Shown here piece after piece: positions 26,382 to 35,881 of a stretch of DNA of 64,000 bases. Source of the stretch: Pseudonocardia asaccharolytica DSM 44247 = NBRC 16224 (GTDB taxonomy: Bacteria; Actinomycetota; Actinomycetes; Mycobacteriales; Pseudonocardiaceae). The position numbers were made by a program, and so were the translations under genes. The DNA lies in NCBI RefSeq assembly GCF_000423625.1, contig NZ_AUII01000020.1, positions 1-64,000 of the forward strand. Reading direction: 5' to 3'. Within the stretch, counting starts at the first letter, position 1. Each line of letters opens with the position of its first letter. The notes under the pieces are model-generated. The model was not told the DNA's origin and did no database searches. It saw only the letters and a list, made by a program, of their open reading frames with translations.

Positions 26382-28631
26382 GTGCGCACACGGTTCGGAA
26401 TCGGAGCCGTGCTGGTGTTGGTGATCGGTCTGTGGGTGGCCGTCGCCGGGATCGGCGGCCAGAAGATCGGTCAACTCTCCTCCGTCCAGACCAACGACGC
26501 GGCCTCCTACCTGCCCACCGGCGCGGAGTCCGTGCGGGCCGCCGAGGTGGCCGCGCAGTTCGACTCCGGCAATGCGCTGCCGGCTTTCGTGGTGTTCTCC
26601 GCTCCGCAGGTCGCGTCGCCGGAGCAGCTGAGGAACTGGTCGGAGTTCGCCGCGAGGGTCCCTTCGGTCGGCTTCACCGGCGACAGCGGGGCCACCGCCG
26701 TCGTCGGCGACTACCTCGCCGGCCCGGTGATCCCGGTCGGATCCGAGGACGGCAGGGCGACTCTGCTGGTGGTGAACCTCGACCTCGCCAAGGTCACCGC
26801 GATGACCGAGGCGGGGGAGTCGGTGCTCCCGGCGATCGTCGACGCGCTGCGTGGAGCGGCCGCGACGGCGGACGCGGGCGGCTCGTCCCACGTGGCAGGC
26901 CCGGCAGGTCTGGCCGCCGACCTCGTCGAGGCGTTCACCGGCATCGACGGCCTGCTGTTGCTGGTGGCGCTCGGCGTGGTGCTGGTGATCCTGCTGCTCG
27001 TCTACCGAGCCCTGGTGCTGCCCCTGATGGTGCTGTCCTCCTCGGTGTGCTGCCTGGCCCTGGCGGGTTGGCTGGTATACCTGCTGGCCGACGCCGGCAG
27101 CATCACCCTCAGCGGCCAGAGCCAGGGAATCCTGTTCATCCTCGTGATCGGCGCCGCCACGGACTATGGCCTGCTGCTCACGGCCCGCTATCGGGAGGAG
27201 CTGACCGGCACCGAGGACGCTGTGACGGCCATCCGGCGGGCCTGGCGGGCGTGCCTGGCACCGATCGCGGCCAGCGCCGGAACGGTGATCGCCGGGCTGC
27301 TCTGCCTGCTGCTGTCGGACCTGAACTCCAACAGCTCCCTCGGACCGATCGGGGCCATCGGCATCGGTGCGGCGTTCGTCGGGTCGCTGACCCTGCTTCC
27401 CGCCATGCTCGCCACCGGCCGGTGGATGTTCTGGCCCCGTCGCCCGCGGGTCGAGGTGGCCGGTACCGATATCGGGGCCGGCGGCGAGGACGCCGACGCC
27501 CGGGCCGAACGCGAGGCCAGACACCACCGGGTGTGGGGTGCGGTGGCCGCGATGGTCGGACGGCATCCACGGCGGGTCTGGGTCGTCACCGCGATCGCCC
27601 TGCTGGCGATGTGCGCCGGACTGCCGACGTTCAAGGCCTCGGGCACCAAGCAGACCGACGTGTTCCTCGGTGGCGCGGACTCGGTGGCGGGTCAGGCGGC
27701 GCTCGAGGAGCACTACCCCGGCGGCACCGGCAGCCCGGTCGTCGTGATCGTCCCGGAACGGGCGGCCGACCGGGTCGGCGCCGCGATCGCCGACGTGCCC
27801 GGCATCACCGGACGACCCGTCGTCCACGGCGAGCCCGGCGGGCCGGCGAAGGTCGTCGACGGCAACGTTCAGCTGCGGGCCACCCTGGCGGCGGCGTCCG
27901 ACAGCGCCGAGGCGAAGTCGACGGTCCGGCAGGTCCGCGAGGTGGTGCACGGGATGGACCTCGACGGCACGGTGCTGGTGGGTGGGACGACCGCTGAGCA
28001 GGTGGACACCGCCGACACCTCCGACCGGGACCTGCGGGTGATCATCCCGAGCATTCTGCTGTCCGTGCTGCTCATCCTCATGGCGCTGCTGCGGTCGATC
28101 GTGGCGCCGCTGGTCCTGGTGGCCGCAACGGTGTTGTCCTTCGGAAGCGCGCTGGGTGTCTCGGCGCTGGTGTTCAATCATCTCTTCGACTTCCCGGGCG
28201 CCGACCCGGCGGTGCCGCTGTTCGCCTTCGTGTTCCTGGTGGCGCTCGGTGTCGACTACTCGATCTTCCTGATGTCCCGGGCCAGGGAGGAAGCCCTGCG
28301 GGTGGGGCCCACCCGGGGTATCGCCACTGCGCTGGTCTCGACCGGGGGTGTGATCACCAGCGCCGGGGTCGTGCTGGCGGCGACGTTTGCTGCCCTCGGT
28401 GTGCTCCCGATCCTGTTCCTGGCCCAGATCGCCTTCATCGTCGCCTTCGGTGTGCTGCTGGACACGCTCGTGGTACGCACCCTGCTGGTCCCCGGGATCG
28501 CCGAAGACCTCGGCCGCCGTGTGTGGTGGCCGAGCGGGCTCGGCGCGCCGACCCCGCCCGACCGGCGCCCGAGGAGTTCGTCCCGGCGAGCTGACGCGGG
28601 CCGCTCGGGCGGGGTCGGCGCGCCGCCGTGA
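26382..28631 (+). CDS. MMPL-family membrane transporter
   Basis: A 749-residue RND-type protein with an N-terminal helix, a porter loop, five or six helices (LLLLVALGVVLVILLLVYRA onward), a cytoplasmic linker, a second helix (WVVTAIALLAMCAGL), loop and six helices. Typical MMPL signatures are VIGAATDYGLLLTARYREE and VALGVDYSIFLMSRAREE, with the Asp-Tyr pairs used in proton relay. GTG 26382 follows GGGAGAG. The C-terminal tail is basic and Pro-rich. In mycobacteria such proteins export lipids. It is next to an AsnC-type regulator gene 12 bases downstream. Confidence 0.9.
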   Translation: MRTRFGIGAVLVLVIGLWVAVAGIGGQKIGQLSSVQTNDAASYLPTGAESVRAAEVAAQFDSGNALPAFVVFSAPQVASPEQLRNWSEFAARVPSVGFTGDSGATAVVGDYLAGPVIPVGSEDGRATLLVVNLDLAKVTAMTEAGESVLPAIVDALRGAAATADAGGSSHVAGPAGLAADLVEAFTGIDGLLLLVALGVVLVILLLVYRALVLPLMVLSSSVCCLALAGWLVYLLADAGSITLSGQSQGILFILVIGAATDYGLLLTARYREELTGTEDAVTAIRRAWRACLAPIAASAGTVIAGLLCLLLSDLNSNSSLGPIGAIGIGAAFVGSLTLLPAMLATGRWMFWPRRPRVEVAGTDIGAGGEDADARAEREARHHRVWGAVAAMVGRHPRRVWVVTAIALLAMCAGLPTFKASGTKQTDVFLGGADSVAGQAALEEHYPGGTGSPVVVIVPERAADRVGAAIADVPGITGRPVVHGEPGGPAKVVDGNVQLRATLAAASDSAEAKSTVRQVREVVHGMDLDGTVLVGGTTAEQVDTADTSDRDLRVIIPSILLSVLLILMALLRSIVAPLVLVAATVLSFGSALGVSALVFNHLFDFPGADPAVPLFAFVFLVALGVDYSIFLMSRAREEALRVGPTRGIATALVSTGGVITSAGVVLAATFAALGVLPILFLAQIAFIVAFGVLLDTLVVRTLLVPGIAEDLGRRVWWPSGLGAPTPPDRRPRSSSRRADAGRSGGVGAPP

Positions 28632-28643
28632 TCATGAACGATC

Positions 28644-29651
28644 ATGAGGGCGGATCGTCCGGTACAGAGGAACGGGGGTGGCAGGTTGACCGGCGCCCTC
28701 GATGCCCTCGACCGCCGGATCGTCGGCGCGCTGCAGATCGACGGCCGGGCCTCGTGGGCGCGGATCGCACAGGTACTCGGCGAGCCCGAGGGCGTCGTCG
28801 CCCACCGGGGACAGGCCCTGCTCGCGGCCGGGACTGTCCGGGTCACCGGGCTGCCCGCGCCCACCGCGGGCACGATCGTCGCGCTGCGCTGCACACCCGG
28901 CCAGGAGCGGCTCGCCGCGCTGGCGCTGGCCAACCGGAGCGACACGCGCTACGCCCACGTGCTCGCCGGCCCGCTCAGCTGCCTCGCCGAGATCGACTGC
29001 GCGCCGTCGCGGCTGTCCGGCCTGCTCGCCGACGAGCTGCCGCGGCTGCCCGGGCTGGTCGAGGTCCACCCCTGGACGGTGCTGCGTTACGTGCGGACCT
29101 CGGTGCAGTGGCAGCCGGGGCTGCTCAGCGCCGAGGAGCGCGAGGCGCTCAGCGACTTCGACCCGCCGCCGCAGTACGCGCCGTTCGGCGAGGTCAAGCA
29201 GTCCAACCGGCTCGACCGGATGCTGCTCGTGGCGCTGGCCCGCGACGCCCGGCGCAGCGCGGCGGAACTGGCCGCGGTCACCGGTCTGTCGACCACCGCC
29301 GTGCACCGGCGGGTGGAGCGGCTGCGCCGGGAGGGCAGGCTGCTGGTCCGCGCGATCGTCGACCCCGCCCGGTTCGGCTTCGACGTGCGGGCGGTTGTGT
29401 CGGTGCGCTGCGCCCCCCACGACGTCGATGCCGTGGCCGCCGGGCTGCGCCGGGAGCCGTGGGTGCGCTACGCGAGCTGCGTGTCCGGCGACCGCCAGCT
29501 CGTCGTCGAGGTCGCGGCGCCCGGCGTCGACGCCCTGCACGACTTCCTCACTGCCGCCCCGTGGCTGGCCAAGGTCGCGGCGGTGGAGTCGGCGCTGATC
29601 GTCGGGACCGTCAAACGGGGCGGGCTGTTCACCCTCCCCGCGGAGCATTGA
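28644..29651 (+). CDS. Lrp/AsnC-family regulator with duplicated domains
   Basis: A 335-residue protein made of two Lrp units. The first has a winged helix (ALDALDRRIVGALQIDGRAS) and an effector part to about residue 165. The second begins NRLDRMLLVALARDARRSAA with GLSTTAVHRRVERLRREGRL and a further effector domain. Double-Lrp proteins are common in actinobacteria. The start is uncertain: ATG 28644 keeps the longest frame, TTG 28686 begins closer to the family start. The start of the preceding gene overlap region carries GATCATGA twice, ten bases apart. The target is unknown; it may be the MMPL gene or itself. Confidence 0.8.
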   Translation: MRADRPVQRNGGGRLTGALDALDRRIVGALQIDGRASWARIAQVLGEPEGVVAHRGQALLAAGTVRVTGLPAPTAGTIVALRCTPGQERLAALALANRSDTRYAHVLAGPLSCLAEIDCAPSRLSGLLADELPRLPGLVEVHPWTVLRYVRTSVQWQPGLLSAEEREALSDFDPPPQYAPFGEVKQSNRLDRMLLVALARDARRSAAELAAVTGLSTTAVHRRVERLRREGRLLVRAIVDPARFGFDVRAVVSVRCAPHDVDAVAAGLRREPWVRYASCVSGDRQLVVEVAAPGVDALHDFLTAAPWLAKVAAVESALIVGTVKRGGLFTLPAEH

Positions 29652-31244
29652 TCAACGCCAGGACGGCAGCCAGAGCTGGGCCTGCCACTCGTCCTGAGTG
29701 ATCGGCAGGCCATTGAGAATCGGCCACAACCAGGCGAAGTTGGCCACCACCAGCCCCACCCACAGGGCCACCACGAACAGCCCGGTCTGCCTGCGCTCCC
29801 GCGCCATCCCGGCCCGGCCGAGGACCTCGCCCATCACCAGCACGGTGGCCATCACCAGAAACGGCGCCACCGGCGTCATATAGAAGAAGTACATCTGGCG
29901 ATCGACGTTGACGAACCACGGCAGCACGCCGGCGGCATAGCCGACCAGGACCGCCGCATAGCGCCAGTCGAACCGGGTGACGATCTGCCACAGTCCCCAG
30001 GCCAGCACCACGAGCGCAGGCCACCACAGCGCCGGGCTGCCGATGAGCATCACCGCGCTCACGCAGTCCGTCGAACCGCAGCCGGTGACGTTCTCGCCCG
30101 AGGTGTAGTAGTAGAGCATCGGGCGCAGCCCCATCGGCCACGTCCACGGTTTCGACTCCCATGGGTGCGGGCTGCCGGGCGGGGTGTTGAGGCCCTCGTG
30201 GAAGGCCAGCACCCGGCCGCTGTAGTACCAGAGCGAACGCAGCGCGTCCGGGAGGAACGACCACGGCCCGCCGGTGCCGACCGCGCTGCCCACGGCGTGC
30301 CGGTCGATCGCGGTCTCGCTGCCGAACCAGGCCCACCAGGCGGTGAGATAGGCCAGCACCGGCACCGCCGCGAGCGCCCAGAGCGCCGGGGCCACGTCGC
30401 GGCGCAGCGTCCCGGCCCACGGCCGCGCGACCCCGGCCGCGCGCCGGGCCGTGGCGTCCCAGACGAGCATGAGCAGGGCGAAGGCCACGAGCCAGTACAC
30501 GCCCGACCACTTGACCGCGCAGCCGAGCCCGAGGATCACCCCGGTCGCGAGCCGCCACCAGCGCACGCCCAGCCTGGGACCGTAGGGGGTGTCGCCGATC
30601 CGGCCCTCGGCGATCACGAGGGCCATCCGTTCCCGGACGTCGTCGCGGTCGCGGACCATGGTGGCGAACGCGGCCAGCACGAACAGCGCGGAGAAGATGT
30701 CGAGCATGCCCATCCGCGACTGCACGTGGCTGAGCCCGTCACAGATGAGCAGTACCCCGGCGATGCCGCCCAGCAGCGTCGAGCGAGTCAGCCTGCGGGT
30801 GATGCGGACGACCAGCAGGATGCACAGGGTCCCGGCCAGCGCCGCCGCGGCGCGCCAGCCGACGCCGTCGTAGCCGAAGACGAGCTCGCCGAGCGCGATC
30901 AGCTGCTTGCCCAGCGGTGGATGGACGACGAGCTCGTATCCCGGGTTGTCCTCGACCCCGCCGTTGCGCAGCATCTGCCACGCCTGCGGCACGTAGTGCT
31001 TCTCGTCGAAGACCGGCGTGCCGCCGTCCGTCGGGTAGCCCAGCCCGGCGAAGCGCAACACCCCGCCGAGCAGGGTCAGCCCGATGGCCACGACCCAGCC
31101 GCGCAGCCGGTCGGTCGGCGCGGGCGGTCCGGTCACGGTGTCGGCCACCGGCGGGGCCGGCCGGACCGGGGGGCGGGTGCCGAGTGGTTCGGCGCCGATG
31201 ACCGGAGCGTCGTCGATGTCCACCGGTCTGCTGGCCGTGCCCAC
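29652..31244 (-). CDS. Protein O-mannosyltransferase (dolichyl-phosphate-mannose type)
   Basis: About 530 residues with at least ten membrane helices. The GT39 signature is PVFDEKHYVPQAWQMLRNG with the acidic catalytic pair (DE) in the first luminal loop, followed by HPPLGKQLIALGE and the PMT C-terminal 4TM-like region FDWRYAAVLVGYAAGVLPWF. It mannosylates secreted proteins using polyprenyl-phosphate mannose. It is the counterpart of mycobacterial Rv1002c and, as there, is divergent from rsmI. The start (GTG 31244, alternatives 31223 or 31262) is uncertain because no ribosome binding site stands out. Confidence 0.88.
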   Translation of the reverse strand: MGTASRPVDIDDAPVIGAEPLGTRPPVRPAPPVADTVTGPPAPTDRLRGWVVAIGLTLLGGVLRFAGLGYPTDGGTPVFDEKHYVPQAWQMLRNGGVEDNPGYELVVHPPLGKQLIALGELVFGYDGVGWRAAAALAGTLCILLVVRITRRLTRSTLLGGIAGVLLICDGLSHVQSRMGMLDIFSALFVLAAFATMVRDRDDVRERMALVIAEGRIGDTPYGPRLGVRWWRLATGVILGLGCAVKWSGVYWLVAFALLMLVWDATARRAAGVARPWAGTLRRDVAPALWALAAVPVLAYLTAWWAWFGSETAIDRHAVGSAVGTGGPWSFLPDALRSLWYYSGRVLAFHEGLNTPPGSPHPWESKPWTWPMGLRPMLYYYTSGENVTGCGSTDCVSAVMLIGSPALWWPALVVLAWGLWQIVTRFDWRYAAVLVGYAAGVLPWFVNVDRQMYFFYMTPVAPFLVMATVLVMGEVLGRAGMARERRQTGLFVVALWVGLVVANFAWLWPILNGLPITQDEWQAQLWLPSWR

Positions 31245-31286
31245 GACCGTGCGATGCCCCACGACGGTCGATCGTAGGCTCGCGGT

Positions 31287-32138
31287 ATGACGGGCGAATC
31301 TGCGATCGGCAGGCTGGTGCTCGCGGCGACGCCGCTGGGTGACGCCCGCGATGCCTCGATGCGGCTGCGCGACGCGCTCGCCGAGGCCGACGTGATCGCG
31401 GCCGAGGACACCCGGCGGCTGCGGGCGCTCGCCGCCGCGCTGGGCGTCACCGTCACCGGCCGGGTGCTCAGCCACTACGACGCCGTCGAGGAGACCCGGC
31501 TGCCCGGCCTGCTCGCTGACGTCCGCGCCGGACGTCAGGTGCTGGTCGTGACCGACGCCGGAATGCCCGCGGTGTCCGACCCCGGCTACCGGATCGTCGC
31601 GGCCGCAGCGGCCGCCGGGTTACCCGTGACCTGTCTGCCGGGGCCGTCGGCGGTGACGACGGCGCTGGTGCTGTCCGGGCTGCCGGGCGAGCGGTTCTGC
31701 TTCGAGGGCTTCGCGCCCCGCCGGGCCGGTGAGCGGCGGCGCTGGCTCGTCACGCTGGTGCCCGAGCCGCGCGCGGTGGTGTTCTTCGAGTCCCCGCACC
31801 GGCTGGGCGAGACCCTGGCGGAGGCGGCCGAGGTGCTGGGCGGCTCCCGGGCGGCGGCGGTGTGTCGCGAGCTGACCAAGAAGCACGAGGAGGTGCTGCG
31901 CGGCTCGCTGGCTTCGCTGGCCGAATGGGCGGCCGAGGGGCCGGTCCGCGGCGAGATCACCGTGGTGCTGGCGGGGGCGGGACCTGCCGACCGGCCGAGC
32001 GTCGAGTCGCTGGTGGGTGCCGTCGAGGAGCGGGTGGCCGACGGCGAGCGGCTCAAGGACGCCGTGGCCACGGTCGCGGAGGCCGCGGGCGTGCGCAAGC
32101 GCGAGCTCTACGCGGCCGCGCTCGCGGCTCGGGAGTAA
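31287..32138 (+). CDS. rsmI: 16S rRNA (cytidine-1402-2'-O)-methyltransferase
   Basis: A 283-residue tetrapyrrole-methylase fold protein. Family marks are GRLVLAATPLGDARDASMRL, AEDTRRLRALAA, DAGMPAVSDPGYRIVAAA, CLPGPSAVTTALVLSGLP and CRELTKKHEEVLRG. It methylates C1402 of 16S rRNA and helps decoding accuracy. The protein starts at ATG 31287. Divergent from the O-mannosyltransferase gene as in mycobacteria. Confidence 0.92.
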   Translation: MTGESAIGRLVLAATPLGDARDASMRLRDALAEADVIAAEDTRRLRALAAALGVTVTGRVLSHYDAVEETRLPGLLADVRAGRQVLVVTDAGMPAVSDPGYRIVAAAAAAGLPVTCLPGPSAVTTALVLSGLPGERFCFEGFAPRRAGERRRWLVTLVPEPRAVVFFESPHRLGETLAEAAEVLGGSRAAAVCRELTKKHEEVLRGSLASLAEWAAEGPVRGEITVVLAGAGPADRPSVESLVGAVEERVADGERLKDAVATVAEAAGVRKRELYAAALAARE

Positions 32139-32145
32139 CCCGCAC

Positions 32146-32245
32146 GATGGCTCCATAACACGCTGGAGTCCGGGCCGGTGAGCACGTTATGGAGCCATAA
32201 CGTGGCTGGGGAGTCGTCCTCCAGCGCGTTATGGAGCCATGATGC
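32146..32245. repeat. Three copies of a palindrome between convergent genes
   Basis: The core CGTTATGGAGCCATAACG (arms of eight around AG) occurs in full at 32183-32204, where the arms extend to ten bases. Partial copies are at 32146-32161 (opposite sense, GATGGCTCCATAACAC) and 32226-32245 (GCGTTATGGAGCCATGATGC). They fill the gap between rsmI and the convergent antiporter gene. The last copy holds the antiporter's stop codon. Confidence 0.85.
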
Positions 32246-33428
32246 TGTCGGGTTGGGGCTGGGCGGAGCGGGTGCGCTGCAGCCTCCGGGCGAGCGGTTC
32301 GACGAAGCGGGCCGCGATCGGCCCCAGCACCGCCATGATCAGAACATAGGCGGTGGCGAGGGCGGCGAGGTCCTCGGGCACGGCGGCGTAGCTCACCGCG
32401 AGTCCGGCGATCACGATCGAGAACTCCCCGCGGGCCACGAGAGCGGCGCCGGCCCGAGCCCGCCCGAGCCGCCCGATGCCCTGCCAGTGGGCGGCCCACC
32501 AGCCGGTGGCGATCTTGGTGAGCGCCGTGACGGCGGCGAGCAGCGCCGCATACAGCAGCACCGGCGGGATCGTGCGCGGATCGGTGTTGAGCCCGAACAC
32601 CACGAAGAACACCGCCGCGAACAGGTCGCGCAGCGGTTCGAGCATCTTGGTGGCGTTCTCCGCGGTCGAGCCGGAGATCGCGATGCCGAGCAGGAACGCG
32701 CCCACCGCCGCCGAGACCTGCATCGCCGAGGCGAACCCCGCCACGAGCAGGGCGGCGCCGAACACTTTGAGCAGGAACACCTCGCGGTCCGGGCTGTCCA
32801 CGATCGCGGAGACGAAACGTCCGTAGCGCAGCGCGATGACCAGCACCAGGGTGATCACCGTGAGCGAGATGCCGACCGCGGCGAGCCCGCCGAGAAAACT
32901 CACCCCGATCAGCAACGCGGCGAGGATCGGCAGGTAGAGCGCCATCACGAGGTCCTCGAACACGAGGATCGACAGCACCACCGGGGTCTCGCGGTTACCC
33001 AGCCTGCCGAGCTCGCCGAGCACCTTGGCCACGATCCCCGACGAGCTGATGTAGGTGACACCGGCCATCACCAGCGCACCGACCGGCCCCCAGCCGAGGA
33101 TCAGCGCGACGGCGGCGCCGGGGGCGGCGTTCAGCACGACGTCGAGCAGGCCGGCGAGCCAGGACCGCCGCAGCCCGGTGAGCAGTTCGGCGGCGGTGTA
33201 CTCCAGGCCGAGCAGAAGCAGCAGCAGCACGACGCCGACCTCGCCGGCCAGCGAGGTGAACTCGTCGATGTCGCCGAGCGGGAACAACCCGCCGCGGCCG
33301 AAGGCGAGTCCACCGAGCAGATACAGCGGGATCGGGGACATGCCGATCTTCCCCGCGAGCCTGCCGAGCAGGCCGAGACAGAAGAAGACAGCGCCGAGTT
33401 CGACCAGTTCGAGTGCAGGGTGATCCAT
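32229..33428 (-). CDS. Cation/proton antiporter of the CPA2 type (KhtU-like)
   Basis: A 399-residue integral membrane protein with about 12-13 helices. Motifs: [19 protein letters not shown] and [20 protein letters not shown] with the Glu-Asp pair expected for cation and proton exchange. Its start overlaps the stop of the regulatory-subunit gene by one base (TGATG). The KhtT-KhtU pair of Bacillus exports K+ at high internal pH or potassium and is gated by c-di-AMP through KhtT. The same job is likely here. Confidence 0.87.
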   Translation of the reverse strand: MDHPALELVELGAVFFCLGLLGRLAGKIGMSPIPLYLLGGLAFGRGGLFPLGDIDEFTSLAGEVGVVLLLLLLGLEYTAAELLTGLRRSWLAGLLDVVLNAAPGAAVALILGWGPVGALVMAGVTYISSSGIVAKVLGELGRLGNRETPVVLSILVFEDLVMALYLPILAALLIGVSFLGGLAAVGISLTVITLVLVIALRYGRFVSAIVDSPDREVFLLKVFGAALLVAGFASAMQVSAAVGAFLLGIAISGSTAENATKMLEPLRDLFAAVFFVVFGLNTDPRTIPPVLLYAALLAAVTALTKIATGWWAAHWQGIGRLGRARAGAALVARGEFSIVIAGLAVSYAAVPEDLAALATAYVLIMAVLGPIAARFVEPLARRLQRTRSAQPQPDSIMAP

Positions 33429-33910
33429 CAGCCGTGCAGCAGGATCTTCTTGGCGTGCTCCAGGCCCTCGGCGGTTCCGACGGCGACGAGCAGGTCGCCG
33501 GCGGTGAGGGTGAAGTCCGGGGAGGGCGAGGCGTGGATCTGGCCGGCGCGCATCACGGCCACGACCGAGACACCGGTGCGGGTCCGCAACCCGGTGTCGC
33601 CGAGCGGGCGTCCGTCGAACACCGAATCGTCACGGACCGGGATCTGCCGGGTGTGGATGCCCGGCAGATCCCGGTGCTCCTCGGTGAGCTGGGCAACGAG
33701 CTGCGGTGCGCCGAGCAGGTTCGCCAGCGCGCTCGCCTCGTCGGCGGTCAGGTACAGCTCGGCCAGGCAGGCGTCCGGGTCGTCCGGCTTGGAGACGATC
33801 AGCCGGATCTTCCCGTCGCGCTGGGTGACAACCCCGACCCGACGCCCGTTGCGGAGCGCGAAGTCCTTGCGCACACCGATCCCGGGAAGGGGCGTAACCT
33901 CGACGTTCAC
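33428..33910 (-). CDS. RCK_C (TrkA-C) regulatory subunit of the antiporter (KhtT-like)
   Basis: A 160-residue soluble protein. The N-terminal part [18 protein letters not shown] matches KhtT, and the C-terminal RCK_C domain contains [20 protein letters not shown] and [20 protein letters not shown]. This domain in KhtT binds c-di-AMP. GTG at 33910 is chosen since it begins the family pattern. Translation-coupled to the antiporter. Confidence 0.87.
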   Translation of the reverse strand: MNVEVTPLPGIGVRKDFALRNGRRVGVVTQRDGKIRLIVSKPDDPDACLAELYLTADEASALANLLGAPQLVAQLTEEHRDLPGIHTRQIPVRDDSVFDGRPLGDTGLRTRTGVSVVAVMRAGQIHASPSPDFTLTAGDLLVAVGTAEGLEHAKKILLHG

Positions 33911-34003
33911 CCGGGTAACGGTAGTCGCGCGGATCTCGATCTCGCATCGTCCCTCGTCGGACGCGGCGAAACTCGCTTTCGCCGGGGGCCTAGGCTGCAG
34001 GCC

Positions 34004-35794
34004 ATGAGCTCCCACGTGCTGACCGCCGTGGCCTGGCCCTACGCCAATGGCCCGCGGCATATCGGCCACGTCTCCGGTTTCGGCGTGCCCTCCGACGTCT
34101 TCTCGCGCTACCGGCGGATGGCGGGCGACCGGGTGCTCATGGTCTCCGGCACCGACGAGCACGGCACCCCGATCCAGGTGCAGGCCGACGCCGAAAGGCT
34201 GAGCCCACGGGAGCTCGCGGACAAGTACAACAAGGTCATCACCACCGACCTGCAGGGCCTCGGCCTTTCCTACGACTTGTTCACCCGCACGACCACCTCG
34301 GTCCATTACGAGGTCGTACAGGACCTGTTCCTGGCCCTCTACAAGAACGGCTACGTGACGCCGCGCACCGCGATGGGCGCGATCAGCCCGTCGACCGGCC
34401 GTACGTTGCCCGACCGCTATGTGGAGGGGACCTGCCCCCTCTGCGGCTACGACGGCGCGCGGGGCGACCAGTGCGACAACTGCGGCAACCAGCTCGACCC
34501 CGCCGATCTGATCAATCCCCGGTCGAAGATCAACGGCGAGACGCCGCAGTTCGTCGAGACCGAGCATTTCTTCCTCGACCTGCCCGCGTTCGCGGATTCG
34601 CTCGGGACGTGGCTGTCCACCCGGACGGACTGGCGGCCCAACGTCCTGAAGTTCTCCACCAACCTGGTGAACGACCTCAAGCCACGGGCCATCACCCGCG
34701 ATCTCGACTGGGGAGTACCGGTACCCCTGGACGGCTGGCGCGACCAGCCGATGAAGCGGCTCTACGTCTGGTTCGACGCGGTGATCGGATACCTGTCGGC
34801 GTCGGTCGAATGGGCCCGGCGCAGCCCGGACCGCGACGCCTGGAAGCAGTGGTGGACCGACCCGTCGGCCGAGGGCTACTACTTCATGGGCAAGGACAAC
34901 ATCGTCTTCCACTCGGTGATCTGGCCTGCCCTGCTGCTCGGGCAGAACGGTGCGGGTGACCGAGGTGGCGAGCCCGGCGTCTTCGGCACCTTGAACCTGC
35001 CGAGCGAGATCGTGTCCTCGGAGTACCTGACGATGAGCGGGTCGAAGTTCTCGACCTCCCGCGGCACGGTGATCTACGTCGGCGACTTCCTGCGTGAGTT
35101 CGGCCCGGACTCCCTGCGCTACTTCATCTCCGTCGCCGGGCCGGAGAACCAGGACACGGACTTCACCTGGGACGAGTTCGTGCGGCGGATCAACTTCGAG
35201 CTGGCGAACGAGTGGGGCAACCTGGTCAACCGCTCGATCTCGATGGCGCACAAGAACGTCGGGGCGATTCCGCGGCCGAGCGCACCCACCGAGGCGGACC
35301 ACCAGCTGCTGGCGGTGTCGCGGGCGGCCTTCGACACGGTGGGCGACGCGCTCGGGCGCAGCCGGTTCAAGCAGGCCGTGACCGAGGCGATGCGGGTGGT
35401 GTCCGCAGCCAACCGGTACCTGTCGGACCAGGAGCCGTGGAAGCGTGCGGACGACCCGGATCGGCGCGACACGATCCTGCACACGGCGCTGCAGGTCGTG
35501 CAGGACGCGAACACGCTGCTCACGCCGTTCCTCCCGCACGCGGCGCAGCAGGTGCACGAGTCGATGGGCGGAACGGGCGTGTGGGCGGCGCAGCCCGAGA
35601 TCCGGGAGGTCGACGAGCTCGCCGAGGGCCCGGCGTATCCGGTGTTGACGGGCGACTACGACGTCGAGCAGGCGCGCTGGGATTCGATCCCGATCGAGGT
35701 GGGTCGCCCGCTGGCCAAGCCGACTCCGATCTTCACCAAGCTCGACCCGGAGCTCGGTGAGACGGGCCCCGACTGGGCCCCCATCCGCCTGTGA
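34004..35794 (+). CDS. metG: Methionyl-tRNA synthetase
   Basis: A 596-residue class I synthetase. HIGH motif: [11 protein letters not shown]. Zinc knuckle: [22 protein letters not shown]-like loop: [11 protein letters not shown], where KFSTS replaces KMSKS, as in the actinobacterial form. The anticodon domain ([14 protein letters not shown]) follows, and no C-terminal tRNA-binding extension is present. ATG 34004 is the first Met of the conserved start. The stop codon lies inside a long hairpin (35786-35835). Confidence 0.95.
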   Translation: MSSHVLTAVAWPYANGPRHIGHVSGFGVPSDVFSRYRRMAGDRVLMVSGTDEHGTPIQVQADAERLSPRELADKYNKVITTDLQGLGLSYDLFTRTTTSVHYEVVQDLFLALYKNGYVTPRTAMGAISPSTGRTLPDRYVEGTCPLCGYDGARGDQCDNCGNQLDPADLINPRSKINGETPQFVETEHFFLDLPAFADSLGTWLSTRTDWRPNVLKFSTNLVNDLKPRAITRDLDWGVPVPLDGWRDQPMKRLYVWFDAVIGYLSASVEWARRSPDRDAWKQWWTDPSAEGYYFMGKDNIVFHSVIWPALLLGQNGAGDRGGEPGVFGTLNLPSEIVSSEYLTMSGSKFSTSRGTVIYVGDFLREFGPDSLRYFISVAGPENQDTDFTWDEFVRRINFELANEWGNLVNRSISMAHKNVGAIPRPSAPTEADHQLLAVSRAAFDTVGDALGRSRFKQAVTEAMRVVSAANRYLSDQEPWKRADDPDRRDTILHTALQVVQDANTLLTPFLPHAAQQVHESMGGTGVWAAQPEIREVDELAEGPAYPVLTGDYDVEQARWDSIPIEVGRPLAKPTPIFTKLDPELGETGPDWAPIRL

Positions 35795-35835
35795 GTGCGT
35801 AACAGTGTCAGAACACTGTTACGCACTCACAGGCG
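35786..35835. terminator. Perfect 23-bp stem with CAGA loop at the metG 3' end
   Basis: Arms at 35786-35808 and 35813-35835 are fully complementary, with the loop CAGA. The metG stop (35792-35794) is inside the first arm. There is no T-run. It probably ends or processes the metG transcript before tatD. Confidence 0.8.
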
Positions 35836-35881
35836 GGGCCTGCCTGCGGTTTTGCCGGTATCGGTGTCGGGGAGGGGCGGC

